Below are positions 19,014 to 28,851 of a stretch of DNA of 64,000 nucleotides, one piece after another. The position numbers and the translations under genes are program-made. The stretch is from Alphaproteobacteria bacterium. Its GTDB lineage: Bacteria > Pseudomonadota > Alphaproteobacteria > Micavibrionales > Micavibrionaceae. Below the pieces are notes generated by a model. The model ran no database searches and was not told where the DNA came from. It was given only the letters and a program-made list of their open reading frames with translations. The first letter of the stretch is position 1. Each line of letters begins with the position of its first letter. The stretch is taken from the NCBI GenBank assembly GCA_021775995.1, contig JAJFGS010000003.1, forward strand, positions 186,001 through 250,000, read 5' to 3'.

Positions 19014-19847
19014 TTAATTAGTAGCAATAAAAATCTGTTTCATATCATCGGGTGATGGCATATTATCATCAGAAACGTGATCTATTTCTGGTACATCACT
19101 GGGATAGGTTGAGATATAGCCTTTAGAAGCAAAACGTGATTCTTGTACATCATTGAAACGGAACTGCAGAGAATAGCGCGGTTTTACCCCATTATGCGCA
19201 CCACTTCTGTGAACAAGAAAGCTTGAAAAGAACAAACAATCTCCTTTTTCCATTGGTACAGAAATGAATGCTTCATTATTTACACGAGAATCTTTTATGG
19301 TTCGGTACCACTCATCTTTTTCTGTGTCTAAAAGCCCCCACTTATGGGATTTGGGAATAATTTGTAGGGGGCCGATTCCTTCATCTAGAACGTCTACAAG
19401 AGCTGTCCATGTAATGATTCCGTTAAGACTTCCTTGTATGCTACGCCAATCCTGATGCGGCGGTGTTTTATAATGCGCGTATGATTTTGACGTTGCCGCA
19501 TTATTAATCATCAAAATGGGCTTTGTTGAAAAAGCAGGTAAATCGATGCCAAGCTCTTTTAGAGTTTCTGCAATTTGTTCTTTGTATGAAAGCTTAAACG
19601 TATGAAAGAGATTCTGAGCCTGTTTCATACATTGGATATAGCCTTCAGATTGTTTTTTAAAAAATGTGATAAGAGAATCAACGGTTATAAAGCCTTGATG
19701 GTCTTCTTCCCACTTTACACCCATGCTTTGCATACGGTTTTTGAAAACTTGGTGAATGTTAAGGATGTATTCATCCATTTCTTTAGGGCTATACATGGAT
19801 TTATATAGATAGTAACCATTTTCGTTATAGGAATCTTTTTTAGACAT
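19014..19847 (-). CDS. phytanoyl-CoA dioxygenase (PhyH) family protein
   Basis: PPHQDWRSIQGSLNGIITWTALVDVLDEGIGPLQIIPKSHKWG, GDCLFFSSFLVHRSGAH: HxD...H dioxygenase pattern. Confidence 0.82.
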   Translation of the reverse strand: MSKKDSYNENGYYLYKSMYSPKEMDEYILNIHQVFKNRMQSMGVKWEEDHQGFITVDSLITFFKKQSEGYIQCMKQAQNLFHTFKLSYKEQIAETLKELGIDLPAFSTKPILMINNAATSKSYAHYKTPPHQDWRSIQGSLNGIITWTALVDVLDEGIGPLQIIPKSHKWGLLDTEKDEWYRTIKDSRVNNEAFISVPMEKGDCLFFSSFLVHRSGAHNGVKPRYSLQFRFNDVQESRFASKGYISTYPSDVPEIDHVSDDNMPSPDDMKQIFIATN

Positions 19848-19850
19848 GGT

Positions 19851-20678
19851 TTACGATCCTTGGTGTTTTAGAATAATGTTATAAAGATCCGGGTAAACAC
19901 CTCCTCGCATGTGCTGCACTGGATAACGTTCTTTTTCAGAAAATCCATAACTATTCAGTTTTTGTAAGGTTTCTTTGCCTTCTGCGGTTTTCTCAGGGGC
20001 ATAAACTTCAATAAATATTTCCTGAACTTTACCGCTTGAGAGCGTATTTTTACCTCCGTCCAGTACATCCATTTCTGAACCATCTACATCAATTTTCAAG
20101 TATTTTGGAATAGGCAGTTTTACAATAGATATAAGATCATCTAAAGAGAAACAGATGATGGACTGCGTGTGCTCGGGGGTAAACGTTTCTGCTGTATCAC
20201 GTAGTTCTGCAATACCGAGGATTTTATTGTGTGTGCCTGCTTGATAACGCCGGACATACATATTTTCAGTTTTAGTTACGTTGGAAACAGCCAGATTAAA
20301 GAGACGTATATTAAAATCCTGATTGTGCTGCTTATTCAAAAAAATATTCACATCAGCCGTACAGTAATTTTGTGCATCTGGTTCGAAGGCAAAAACGTTG
20401 GCTTTTGCTTTTAGGGCTGCATAGATTGCAAAGACGCCAGAGGAAGCGCCCATATCAAAATATGCCGCACCTTCTTCAAAACTTTCAAACCAGTCAAAAA
20501 GCTCGGGTTCAATTTCCTCTGTATGATTGGCCCAGAATTCTAGGAGATCGTTTGGTGTAAATTGCCATAGTGATACCCCCCGAACATTCTGATGGGATGA
20601 GGTAGCCATTAGTTCCGAAAGTCGCTCTTCAGCCGAGGTCTGACCAGATTTTAAAACTTGTGCTTTTGTATCTATCAT
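19851..20678 (-). CDS. FkbM family methyltransferase
   Basis: AAYFDMGASSGVFAIYAALKAKANVFAFEPDAQNY and YLKIDVDGSEMDVLDGGKNTL. Confidence 0.85.
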   Translation of the reverse strand: MIDTKAQVLKSGQTSAEERLSELMATSSHQNVRGVSLWQFTPNDLLEFWANHTEEIEPELFDWFESFEEGAAYFDMGASSGVFAIYAALKAKANVFAFEPDAQNYCTADVNIFLNKQHNQDFNIRLFNLAVSNVTKTENMYVRRYQAGTHNKILGIAELRDTAETFTPEHTQSIICFSLDDLISIVKLPIPKYLKIDVDGSEMDVLDGGKNTLSSGKVQEIFIEVYAPEKTAEGKETLQKLNSYGFSEKERYPVQHMRGGVYPDLYNIILKHQGS

Positions 20679-20896
20679 GAATAAAATTTTCTTCTTTGTT
20701 TTGTAAAATCAAGATTAAACGAAATTTTCAATATAACATAGGATAAATGTCTAAGAGCATCAAGAAAACTCTTTATGTTTAGCGGCATTAAGGCGAAATG
20801 GATAATGATAGTCTTTTATAATCCATTACTTGGATAATAGACCAAGGAAATGCTACATATAGATGTTTCTTTGGTTGATAATAAGGTAGTTAGGAT

Positions 20897-22336
20897 ATGA
20901 TTTTTAAGAACTTGGGAAAGGATACTGTGGTTTATGGCGGAAGCGATTTTTTAATAAAGCTGATAGCATTTTTCACTTTTCCGCTTATTGCCGCTACTTT
21001 GTCACCAAGGGCGTTTGGTGTGCTCGAGCTTATCACAACCTTGATTGGTTTATGCGGACTGTTTGTTAATTTTGGTTTGAATAATGCCGTGCAGCGATTT
21101 TATTGGGATGAGGGGATGGATGATTTTCAGAAAGCGCAGCTGGTTTCTACTGGCTTTCTTCTTCAGTTGGGGTTTTGGATAATTCTGGCGTTTGTTCTTG
21201 GTATTGCGCTTGTGTTTGTCCCTGATATTATAGATTTGTTTGATTATGGCTTTACTGTTACTGCGTTAGTTGCCGCCATTTTTCTTATTTATATACGGCA
21301 GTCTAGCCAATATATACAGGATACTATCAGACTTCATTTCGCACCGTTTCGTTTCTTTGCGTTTTCTTTTTTAGAGCGGGTTTTAACGGCCATTGGCGCC
21401 TTAATCGTAGTGGTGTTTTTAGCTGGAGGTATAGAAGGTTTTTTAGCAACGCAGGCTGTGATAGGGCTACTAGTATTACCTCTAGGGCTTTATATGATTA
21501 GAAAAGATATAGGTATATATTTTGATAGGCAATGCGCTCGTAAGATTATAGGTTATGGTTATCCCTTTATTTTTACCGGTTTGGCTTATTGGTTGTTTAG
21601 TTCAATGGATCGTTGGATGTTAAGCTCAATGTCTTCTTTAGAGGAAACGGGGCAATATTCTGTAGCTTTCCGGTTTGCCTCATTAGTTTTTTTTGTTTCC
21701 ACGGCTTTCGGGCAAGCTTGGAGCCCATATGCAATAAAATTAAAAACTGATTATCCAAATGCATATAGAGAGAGTTATGTTTTAATATTCTTTATGCTGA
21801 TCTATATTATGCTTTTCATTGGTGGAGGTTTAGCCTTGTTTTCTGGGGAGATAATAGGATTGATTATGCCTCCAGAATACGCTGCTAGTGCTATACCCTT
21901 GGCCATTTTATCGTTTGCAATTATCATGCAATCCACCCAGCAAATTACGGCGAGTGGAATTTCACTAAAGAAAAAGACAAAAATCCTAGCAACTATTGCC
22001 TGGGCAGCAGCTCTTGTTAATTTAGTTGGAAATTATATATTTATACCTTTATGGGGAGCAACTGGTGCTGCTATCGCGACTTTATTGTCATATAGCTTTA
22101 TAACCATCAGTTATTTAATATTTTCTCAGAAATTACATTACTTACCTATAAAATGGCGAGTGATTGTAGGGTTTGCCTTGTTGGGCAGTTGTGTTTTAGC
22201 GGTTTCTATTATATTTAATACGGTAGAATTTGATTTAAAGGTTGTATTGAGTAAAGTGGCTTTTGGAGTAGTTTTCTGCGTTTTAGGTTACCTCATTTTT
22301 CCATTTAAAAAGATATTTAATGAAGCAAAAATATAA
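20897..22336 (+). CDS. oligosaccharide flippase (Wzx-like)
   Basis: 479 aa polytopic membrane protein, KDTVVYGGSDFLIKLIAFFTFPLIAATLSPRAFGVLELI N-terminus typical of polysaccharide exporters. Confidence 0.85.
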   Translation: MIFKNLGKDTVVYGGSDFLIKLIAFFTFPLIAATLSPRAFGVLELITTLIGLCGLFVNFGLNNAVQRFYWDEGMDDFQKAQLVSTGFLLQLGFWIILAFVLGIALVFVPDIIDLFDYGFTVTALVAAIFLIYIRQSSQYIQDTIRLHFAPFRFFAFSFLERVLTAIGALIVVVFLAGGIEGFLATQAVIGLLVLPLGLYMIRKDIGIYFDRQCARKIIGYGYPFIFTGLAYWLFSSMDRWMLSSMSSLEETGQYSVAFRFASLVFFVSTAFGQAWSPYAIKLKTDYPNAYRESYVLIFFMLIYIMLFIGGGLALFSGEIIGLIMPPEYAASAIPLAILSFAIIMQSTQQITASGISLKKKTKILATIAWAAALVNLVGNYIFIPLWGATGAAIATLLSYSFITISYLIFSQKLHYLPIKWRVIVGFALLGSCVLAVSIIFNTVEFDLKVVLSKVAFGVVFCVLGYLIFPFKKIFNEAKI

Positions 22337-23192
22337 AATTTTAATTACTGGTGCTAATGGATTGCTTGGTAAAAGATTAGTTAAGCAATTGAGCTTATCA
22401 AATGAAATATATGCTTTAGTACGTCATTTGCCTGATAACGCAATAGACAAAGTTAATTATCTTGTTATCAATTTATCAGATAGTTGGGATATTGTAGAAC
22501 TTCCTGAACAGTTAGATGTGATTATACATTTGGCTCAGTCCTCTAAATTTAGAGAGTTTCCTGACCAAGCAATGGATATTTTTAATGTAAACATAAATTC
22601 AACAGCAAAATTGTTGGATTATGCCCATAAGAGTGGGGTCAAAAGTTTTATATATGCTTCTTCAGGTGGTGTTTATGGAACTGGTTCCGAAGCATTTAAT
22701 GAAAACTCGCCAATTATTTCAAATGGAGAGTTGGGGTATTATTTGGGATCTAAATTATGCGGTGAAGTTTTGGTACAAAATTATGCGACTTTAATGAATA
22801 TCATCACATTGCGCTTCTTTTTTATGTATGGCGAAGAACAAGAAAAATCAATGCTTATTCCTCGCCTTGTTGATAGTGTAAAAAATGGAAAACCTATCTC
22901 TTTACAAGGGCAGGAGGGCATTAAAATTAATCCTATATATGTCCAAGATGCCGTTAATGCTATTGAAAAATCATTGGATGTAGAAAAAAGTTTTGCTTAT
23001 AATATTGCAGGTAATGAAGTTTTGTCATTAAAACAAATTATGACTGTTATTGGGGATGTACTTGGTAAAAATCCAGTATTTAAATATCAGGAAGTTGAGC
23101 CTAAAGATTTAATTGCTGATAATTCTGAAATGAAGACACATCTTGTAAGCCCTGATATTTCTTTTAGAGAAGGTATTGGAAGGTTTGTTTAA
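22320..23192 (+). CDS. NAD-dependent epimerase/dehydratase
   Basis: ILITGANGLLGKRLVKQL, ASSGGVYGTGSEAF, YYLGSKLCGEV. Confidence 0.85.
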   Translation: MKQKYKILITGANGLLGKRLVKQLSLSNEIYALVRHLPDNAIDKVNYLVINLSDSWDIVELPEQLDVIIHLAQSSKFREFPDQAMDIFNVNINSTAKLLDYAHKSGVKSFIYASSGGVYGTGSEAFNENSPIISNGELGYYLGSKLCGEVLVQNYATLMNIITLRFFFMYGEEQEKSMLIPRLVDSVKNGKPISLQGQEGIKINPIYVQDAVNAIEKSLDVEKSFAYNIAGNEVLSLKQIMTVIGDVLGKNPVFKYQEVEPKDLIADNSEMKTHLVSPDISFREGIGRFV

Positions 23193-23197
23193 TTTCA

Positions 23198-24346
23198 ATG
23201 TCAAACCTTAAAATACTTCATGCACCAACGACAGTTGGAGGAAATCCACAGAGCCTTTCTAAAGCCGAGAGAAATTTAGGTTATGAGAGTTATAGTGTTG
23301 CATTAGAACAAAATTATATTAACTATGACGTAGATAAAATTATTTTCAAGAAAGGTAAATCTTACATCTTTCAAGAATTTTACAGATGGAAAGAAATATT
23401 TAGATTATTCAAGAAGTATAATGTGATTCATTATAATTATGGCCAAACGCTTGCACCGACCAGAAGTTACCCTTCAACAAATTCTTATCCTCATTGGAAA
23501 ATATTACTTTACAGTGATGTTTATAGTCGAATTCTAGAACTTTTAGATTTAAAAATCGCCTATTTTTTTAAAAAAGTTATAGCTATAACATATCAAGGTG
23601 ATGATGCTCGACAGGGTGCATATTGCAGAGAAAAATATCTTATTCATTTTGCGCACGAGGTGAGTTCGAATTATTATTCGAAAAAAGGAGATGAATTAAA
23701 GAAAAAAAGAATAGACCGCGTTAATAAATATGTTGATTTGATTTACGCTGTAAATCCTGATTTATTAAATGTGTTACCTAAACGAGCAAAATTTATTCCT
23801 TATGCCAATATTGATCCTAAATATTGGATTCCAGTATGGGGCGAAGAAAATCCAGAAATACCACATATTGTTCATGCGCCAAGTCACCGCGAAGTGAAAG
23901 GTACAAAATATATTATAGAGGCTTTAGAAAAGTTAAAAGCAGAAGGTGTTACTTTTAAATACACTCTGGTTGAAAATATGTCCCATCAAAAAGCACGTAA
24001 AATTTACGAAACTGCTGATTTGCTGGTTGATCAGTTGCTTGCGGGTTATTATGGCGGTCTTGCTGTAGAGTTTATGGCCTTAGGGAAACCGGTCATATGT
24101 TATATGCGTGAAGAGGACATGCATTACTTACCTTCGGGAATGTGGGATGAATGTCCCATCATAAATGCTACGCCAGAAACAATATATGAGGTTTTAAAAG
24201 ATTGGATAACAACAAGAAAAAAAGAATTATTACCTTTGGGTAAAAAATCCAGAACCTATATTGAAAAATGGCACGACCCTATCAAGATCGCAAAAGCTAT
24301 AACTCATGATTACGAGTGTGTATATTTTCAAAAGAAAGGGGGGTAA
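23198..24346 (+). CDS. glycosyltransferase family protein
   Basis: HAPTTVGGNPQSLSKAERNLG..., HAPSHREVKGTKYIIEALEKL...DLLVDQLLAGYYGGLAVEFMALGKPVICY GT-B C-terminal features. Confidence 0.75.
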   Translation: MSNLKILHAPTTVGGNPQSLSKAERNLGYESYSVALEQNYINYDVDKIIFKKGKSYIFQEFYRWKEIFRLFKKYNVIHYNYGQTLAPTRSYPSTNSYPHWKILLYSDVYSRILELLDLKIAYFFKKVIAITYQGDDARQGAYCREKYLIHFAHEVSSNYYSKKGDELKKKRIDRVNKYVDLIYAVNPDLLNVLPKRAKFIPYANIDPKYWIPVWGEENPEIPHIVHAPSHREVKGTKYIIEALEKLKAEGVTFKYTLVENMSHQKARKIYETADLLVDQLLAGYYGGLAVEFMALGKPVICYMREEDMHYLPSGMWDECPIINATPETIYEVLKDWITTRKKELLPLGKKSRTYIEKWHDPIKIAKAITHDYECVYFQKKGG

Positions 24347-24347
24347 T

Positions 24348-26300
24348 ATGTGCGGTATTGCAGGATTTTATGCGCCTAATAAAGAAAATCTCTCCGTTAT
24401 AAAAGGCATGTCTGATGTTATACATCATCGTGGTCCTGATGATTTTGGTGCGGTCTATTTATGTGATGCTGAAAAATCCTTAAAAACATATAAGTTAGAT
24501 ACAGAGGAAAAAACATATCTTGCTTTGGGACATCGACGGTTATCTGTTGTAGATTTATCCTCTAAAGGCCATCAGCCGATGAGTTATAAAAACGGATGTT
24601 ATTGGATTACCTATAATGGGGAAATATATAATTATATTGAATTACGGACTGAATTAGAAGATTTAGGTCACGTTTTTTTCTCAGACAGTGATACCGAAGT
24701 AGTTTTGGCGGCGTATGATGAATGGGGAATTGTGTGCCAAAATAGATTTAATGGAATGTGGGCGTTTGTAATATATGATTTGAAAAATAATAGTCTGTTT
24801 TTCTCCCGTGACCGATTTGGCATAAAGCCTTTGTATTATTGGGTGTCACCGGATGGTGTGCTTTATTTCGGCTCTGAAATAAAACAATTTACACAAGCAA
24901 GAGGATGGCAGGCTAACCTTAACCATCAACGCGCTTATGATTTTCTGGTTTGGGGGGTAACAGACCATACCGAAGAAACATTATTTAAAGGTGTTTATCA
25001 GGTGAGGCCAGGTCATCATGTTCAGCTTGTTTTAGAGAATACGTTCTTTGAAAGCGGTAAAAAAATTTCTAGTCAGTGTTGGTACGTACTAAAAGGGACA
25101 AACAATAAAGATGTGTTTGAAAGCGCATGTCAAAAATTACAACATTTATTGAAAGAAGCGGTAAATTTAAGACTTCGGGCAGATGTAGCAGTGGGGTCAT
25201 GTCTATCAGGCGGATTAGATTCTTCGTCTATTGTTTGTTTAATGAATGATATTTTAAAAGAGAACTGTTCTATAAATATTCAAAAAACTTTTTCAGCTTG
25301 TTCCCATGTTGATAAATATGATGAAAAAAAATGGATTGATATGGTTGTTGATCAAACCGATGTTGAGCCGTTATATGTTTATCCTCGGATGAATGATTTA
25401 TTCAAACACCTATCTGATATTACTTGGCATCAGGATGAACCATTCGGTTCGACCAGCATTTTTGCACAATGGGAAGTTTTTTCTTTAGCAAAGGAAAATG
25501 ATGTGACGGTTATGTTGGATGGACAAGGAGCCGATGAGCAACTTGCAGGGTATCATTCATTTTTTGGAGCGCGGTTATTTGATTTAATTAAAAGTGCACA
25601 TTTTTTTACATTTTTTAAAGAGGCCCGTGAGATTCATAGGCAACATGATCATAGTTGGTATTGGTTAATAGCGCATGTTTTAGCCAACATATTACCTGTT
25701 TCGATTAAAAGCATGTTAAGGAAAATGGTTGGGAGGAGTCATCCTAATCCAGAATGGTTAAATCTTGCAGCAGTAAAAGACTTTTCGGGTAATCCTTTAG
25801 ATAAATCTATTCAAGGTGTTAATAAATTATCTTATGCTCAAATGACATCAACTAATTTACAAATGTTATTGCATTGGGAAGATCGTGATTCTATGGCGCA
25901 TTCTATAGAATCGAGAGTACCGTTTTTAGATTATCGTGTTGTTGAATATGTGATGGGATTGCCCAGTTACTATAAAATAAAAGGTAGCATAACTAAGCGG
26001 GTTTTGCGTGAGGCTATGGATGGAATTATACCTAATAAAATTAAAAACAGGATAGATAAAATTGGTTTTGCAACACCTGAAGAAGTTTGGATAAAACAGC
26101 AATCTACTGAATTATTTAGAGAAAAAATAAAAGAATCTATCAAGAATTCGAATGGTATTATTAATTCTGAAGCATTGTTATATTTTGATGATGTCGTGAA
26201 AGGGGTAAAACCATTTAATTTTACAATATGGAGAATAATAAGTTTTGTCGAGTGGCTGAGAGTTTTTAAAGTAAATAGTGATGTTGTGGTGAATGGTTGA
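24348..26300 (+). CDS. asparagine synthase (glutamine-hydrolysing)-like amidotransferase
   Basis: MCGIAGFYAP start, TYNGEIYNYIELR, SCLSGGLDSSSIVCL; mature Cys requires start at 24348 rather than 24306. Confidence 0.9.
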   Translation: MCGIAGFYAPNKENLSVIKGMSDVIHHRGPDDFGAVYLCDAEKSLKTYKLDTEEKTYLALGHRRLSVVDLSSKGHQPMSYKNGCYWITYNGEIYNYIELRTELEDLGHVFFSDSDTEVVLAAYDEWGIVCQNRFNGMWAFVIYDLKNNSLFFSRDRFGIKPLYYWVSPDGVLYFGSEIKQFTQARGWQANLNHQRAYDFLVWGVTDHTEETLFKGVYQVRPGHHVQLVLENTFFESGKKISSQCWYVLKGTNNKDVFESACQKLQHLLKEAVNLRLRADVAVGSCLSGGLDSSSIVCLMNDILKENCSINIQKTFSACSHVDKYDEKKWIDMVVDQTDVEPLYVYPRMNDLFKHLSDITWHQDEPFGSTSIFAQWEVFSLAKENDVTVMLDGQGADEQLAGYHSFFGARLFDLIKSAHFFTFFKEAREIHRQHDHSWYWLIAHVLANILPVSIKSMLRKMVGRSHPNPEWLNLAAVKDFSGNPLDKSIQGVNKLSYAQMTSTNLQMLLHWEDRDSMAHSIESRVPFLDYRVVEYVMGLPSYYKIKGSITKRVLREAMDGIIPNKIKNRIDKIGFATPEEVWIKQQSTELFREKIKESIKNSNGIINSEALLYFDDVVKGVKPFNFTIWRIISFVEWLRVFKVNSDVVVNG

Positions 26301-27483
26301 GAAGCAAAAAAAAATATTGGTAATGGGACTTGTTGATCTATCAACTAACCCCCGACCCAAAAGGCTTATACAGATGTTTTCTGAACTTGGTTTCAGTGTT
26401 TCTGCGGCATCTTTTTCTCTTTCAAATGAACTGCCTGTACATTGTTTGTATGAATTCAGGCAACCTTCAACAAAATTAATTGATAAAATCTTTAGAAAAT
26501 TGATCAAATTATTTCTTATAATATTTTTTAAAAGTGATTTTTTAACAGAAAAACTGCATGAAAATAGGTGGGGGTTTAATAGTGTTAAAAATGATATTAA
26601 CAATTGCCATTATGATTATATATTTGTAGAGGATATAAACTTATTGGCGTTCGCATTCAAGATTAAAAAAACTGCAAAAATTATCTTTGATGCTAGAGAA
26701 TATTACCCAAAAGAATTTGAAAGTAATTTTTTGTGGAGAATATTAGAGCAACAGCATCGTATTCAAACTTGCAAAAAATATTTGCACCATTGTAACGCAG
26801 TTATGACGGTATCAAACGGGCTTGCAAAGCAGTATTTTGAAGATTTTCAGATTATGCCATACCTTATCAGAAGCACACCATATTTTGCACATTTTCAATC
26901 CCAAGAAATATTAGGCACTGAAATCAGAATGGTTCATCATGGTATTGCTAATTGGGATAGAAAGCTTGAAAATATTATTGATACTATGAATTATCTTGAT
27001 GAGAGATTTAGCTTAGATTTTTACTTAAATGGGGATAATAGCTATGTTAAATATCTTAAAAATAAAGCAAAACGTAATCCAAGAATAAGATTTAATAATC
27101 CTGTACCTTTGGAAGATATTATACCGACAGTTAATAATTATGATATTGGGGTTTGTTTTTTATACCCCAATACTTTTAATTTAAAACATTGCTTTCCTAA
27201 TAAATTATTTGAATGTATTCAGGCACGCTTGGCTGTAGTAATAGGCCCTTCTCCAGATATGAAAGAGATCGTAGAGCAGTATAAATGTGGCTTTATTTGC
27301 GAAGATTTTGACTCTAAAAATATGGCAAAAATGCTTAACAAATTAACCAAAGAAGATATTTATAAGGCAAAATTGGCAAGTGGTTATGCTGCCAAAGAAT
27401 TGTGTTATGAAGAAGAAAGTAAAAAAATAATAAATTTATTAAATGAAATTAATTTGCAAAACAATATTGGAAAAGCTGCTTGA
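26293..27483 (+). CDS. glycosyltransferase
   Basis: IIFDAREYYPKEFESN, MTVSNGLAKQYFEDF, GVCFLYPNTFNLKHCFPNKLFECIQARLAVVIGPSPDM. Confidence 0.78.
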   Translation: MVEKQKKILVMGLVDLSTNPRPKRLIQMFSELGFSVSAASFSLSNELPVHCLYEFRQPSTKLIDKIFRKLIKLFLIIFFKSDFLTEKLHENRWGFNSVKNDINNCHYDYIFVEDINLLAFAFKIKKTAKIIFDAREYYPKEFESNFLWRILEQQHRIQTCKKYLHHCNAVMTVSNGLAKQYFEDFQIMPYLIRSTPYFAHFQSQEILGTEIRMVHHGIANWDRKLENIIDTMNYLDERFSLDFYLNGDNSYVKYLKNKAKRNPRIRFNNPVPLEDIIPTVNNYDIGVCFLYPNTFNLKHCFPNKLFECIQARLAVVIGPSPDMKEIVEQYKCGFICEDFDSKNMAKMLNKLTKEDIYKAKLASGYAAKELCYEEESKKIINLLNEINLQNNIGKAA

Positions 27484-28589
27484 AATTAACTTATTTAACA
27501 TTGGAAGCTCCTCGTGAAGGACAGGCCAGTTATGTCCATGTTCGTGAAATTATTGCAGGTTTTCGTAAGCAAGGCGTTAGGGTTGCTTTGTTTCAACCTC
27601 CTTATACAAAGCAGGGTAAGTCACCGCGTTTAAGAATGCGAATGGTGTATTTGTTGTTACTTCAGTTAAAAATGTGGATAAAGTGGCGCCGTGGTTCTGT
27701 ATTATATATTCGTTCCCATTATATGGCCTTTCCTTCCGCAGTTATAGCATATCTTTTTAAAATACCAACAGTAAATGAAATTAACGGGCCTTATGAAGAT
27801 GTTTTTGTAACTTATGGCGGTTTGAATAAATTGCGATATATTTTGGTTTTTATACAACGTTGGCAGTATAGAAAATCAACAAAATTAATTGCAGTGACAA
27901 AAGAATTGCAGGATTGGGGAAATCGAGAAGGTAAACGCCAAGATTGTGAGTTTATATCAAATGGTGCCAATATTGATATTTTTAAACCAGCTGAGGCAAC
28001 AAATAATATTAGACCTAAAGATGCGCCTCAGAAGTACGTTGTTTTTTTTGGTGGTTTAACACGTTGGCATGGCATACCTGTAATGTTAGAGGCTATAAAG
28101 AGTAATAATTGGCCAGATGATGTTAAATTGGTTGTTATTGGTAAAGGGTACGAAAGTGTTCGGTTAAAAGAAGCATCTAAAGAAAATGATCATATAATGT
28201 ATATGGGTAAAAGACCTTATAAAGAAGTAGCACTTTATGTTTCTTATGCTTTGGGGAGTATAGTTATGATTAGTAATCCGGATAAACGTTCTGCAACGGG
28301 AGTTTTCCCCCTTAAGCTATTTGAAACATTGGCCTGCGGCGTGCCAGCAATCGTGAGTGATCTTCCAGGTCAGGCAGATTTTGTCCGTGAACATGAATGT
28401 GGCATTGTTGTACCCCTTGATAATTCAAAATTGTTAGTTAATGCCATTAATTATATTGTTAAAAATCCAACTATAGCTAAGTCAATGGGGATGAGAGGTC
28501 ATGATGTTGTAGTTAAAGAGCATAGTTGGTTTTGTCGTTCAAGGGATACGTTACAAGTAATTGAATCAATAGGGCATAATGAATTATGA
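27480..28589 (+). CDS. glycosyltransferase family 4
   Basis: YVVFFGGLTRWHGIPVMLEAI, FPLKLFETLACGVPAIVSDLPGQADFV; TTG start overlapping upstream stop. Confidence 0.85.
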   Translation: MKLTYLTLEAPREGQASYVHVREIIAGFRKQGVRVALFQPPYTKQGKSPRLRMRMVYLLLLQLKMWIKWRRGSVLYIRSHYMAFPSAVIAYLFKIPTVNEINGPYEDVFVTYGGLNKLRYILVFIQRWQYRKSTKLIAVTKELQDWGNREGKRQDCEFISNGANIDIFKPAEATNNIRPKDAPQKYVVFFGGLTRWHGIPVMLEAIKSNNWPDDVKLVVIGKGYESVRLKEASKENDHIMYMGKRPYKEVALYVSYALGSIVMISNPDKRSATGVFPLKLFETLACGVPAIVSDLPGQADFVREHECGIVVPLDNSKLLVNAINYIVKNPTIAKSMGMRGHDVVVKEHSWFCRSRDTLQVIESIGHNEL

Positions 28590-28731
28590 TATGGAAGCTT
28601 TTGTAAAGTGCATGGAAATGGTAAAGCCATTGTCAGAACAGACGTCTAAACCATCATTATTGCCTGATGCATTTCAACAAGAAAACGTTATTAAAAAGTT
28701 TGAAATAATTTTAAATGATTCTTTAAAATAA
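28579..28731 (+). pseudogene. short ORF resembling a glycosyltransferase C-terminal tail
   Basis: 50 aa MNYDMEAFVKCMEMVKPLSEQTSKPSLLPDAFQQENVIKKFEIILNDSLK* overlapping the GT4 stop; not in the ORF track. Confidence 0.35.
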
Positions 28732-28851
28732 ATTATCTTAAACTATAGCGAATTAAGCTAAACCAAGGTATTATGGATTAATGATTTTCTATAGGTAAAA
28801 GCAAGCCCTTTTTACCCATCTTTATAACAATTCTTAAGAAAGATTATCGCC

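Noticed and set aside
25970-26603. Minus-strand ORFs of 124 and 141 aa
   Set aside because: Antisense to the asparagine synthase and following glycosyltransferase genes; hydrophobic/Ser-Leu composition typical of AT-rich antisense frames.
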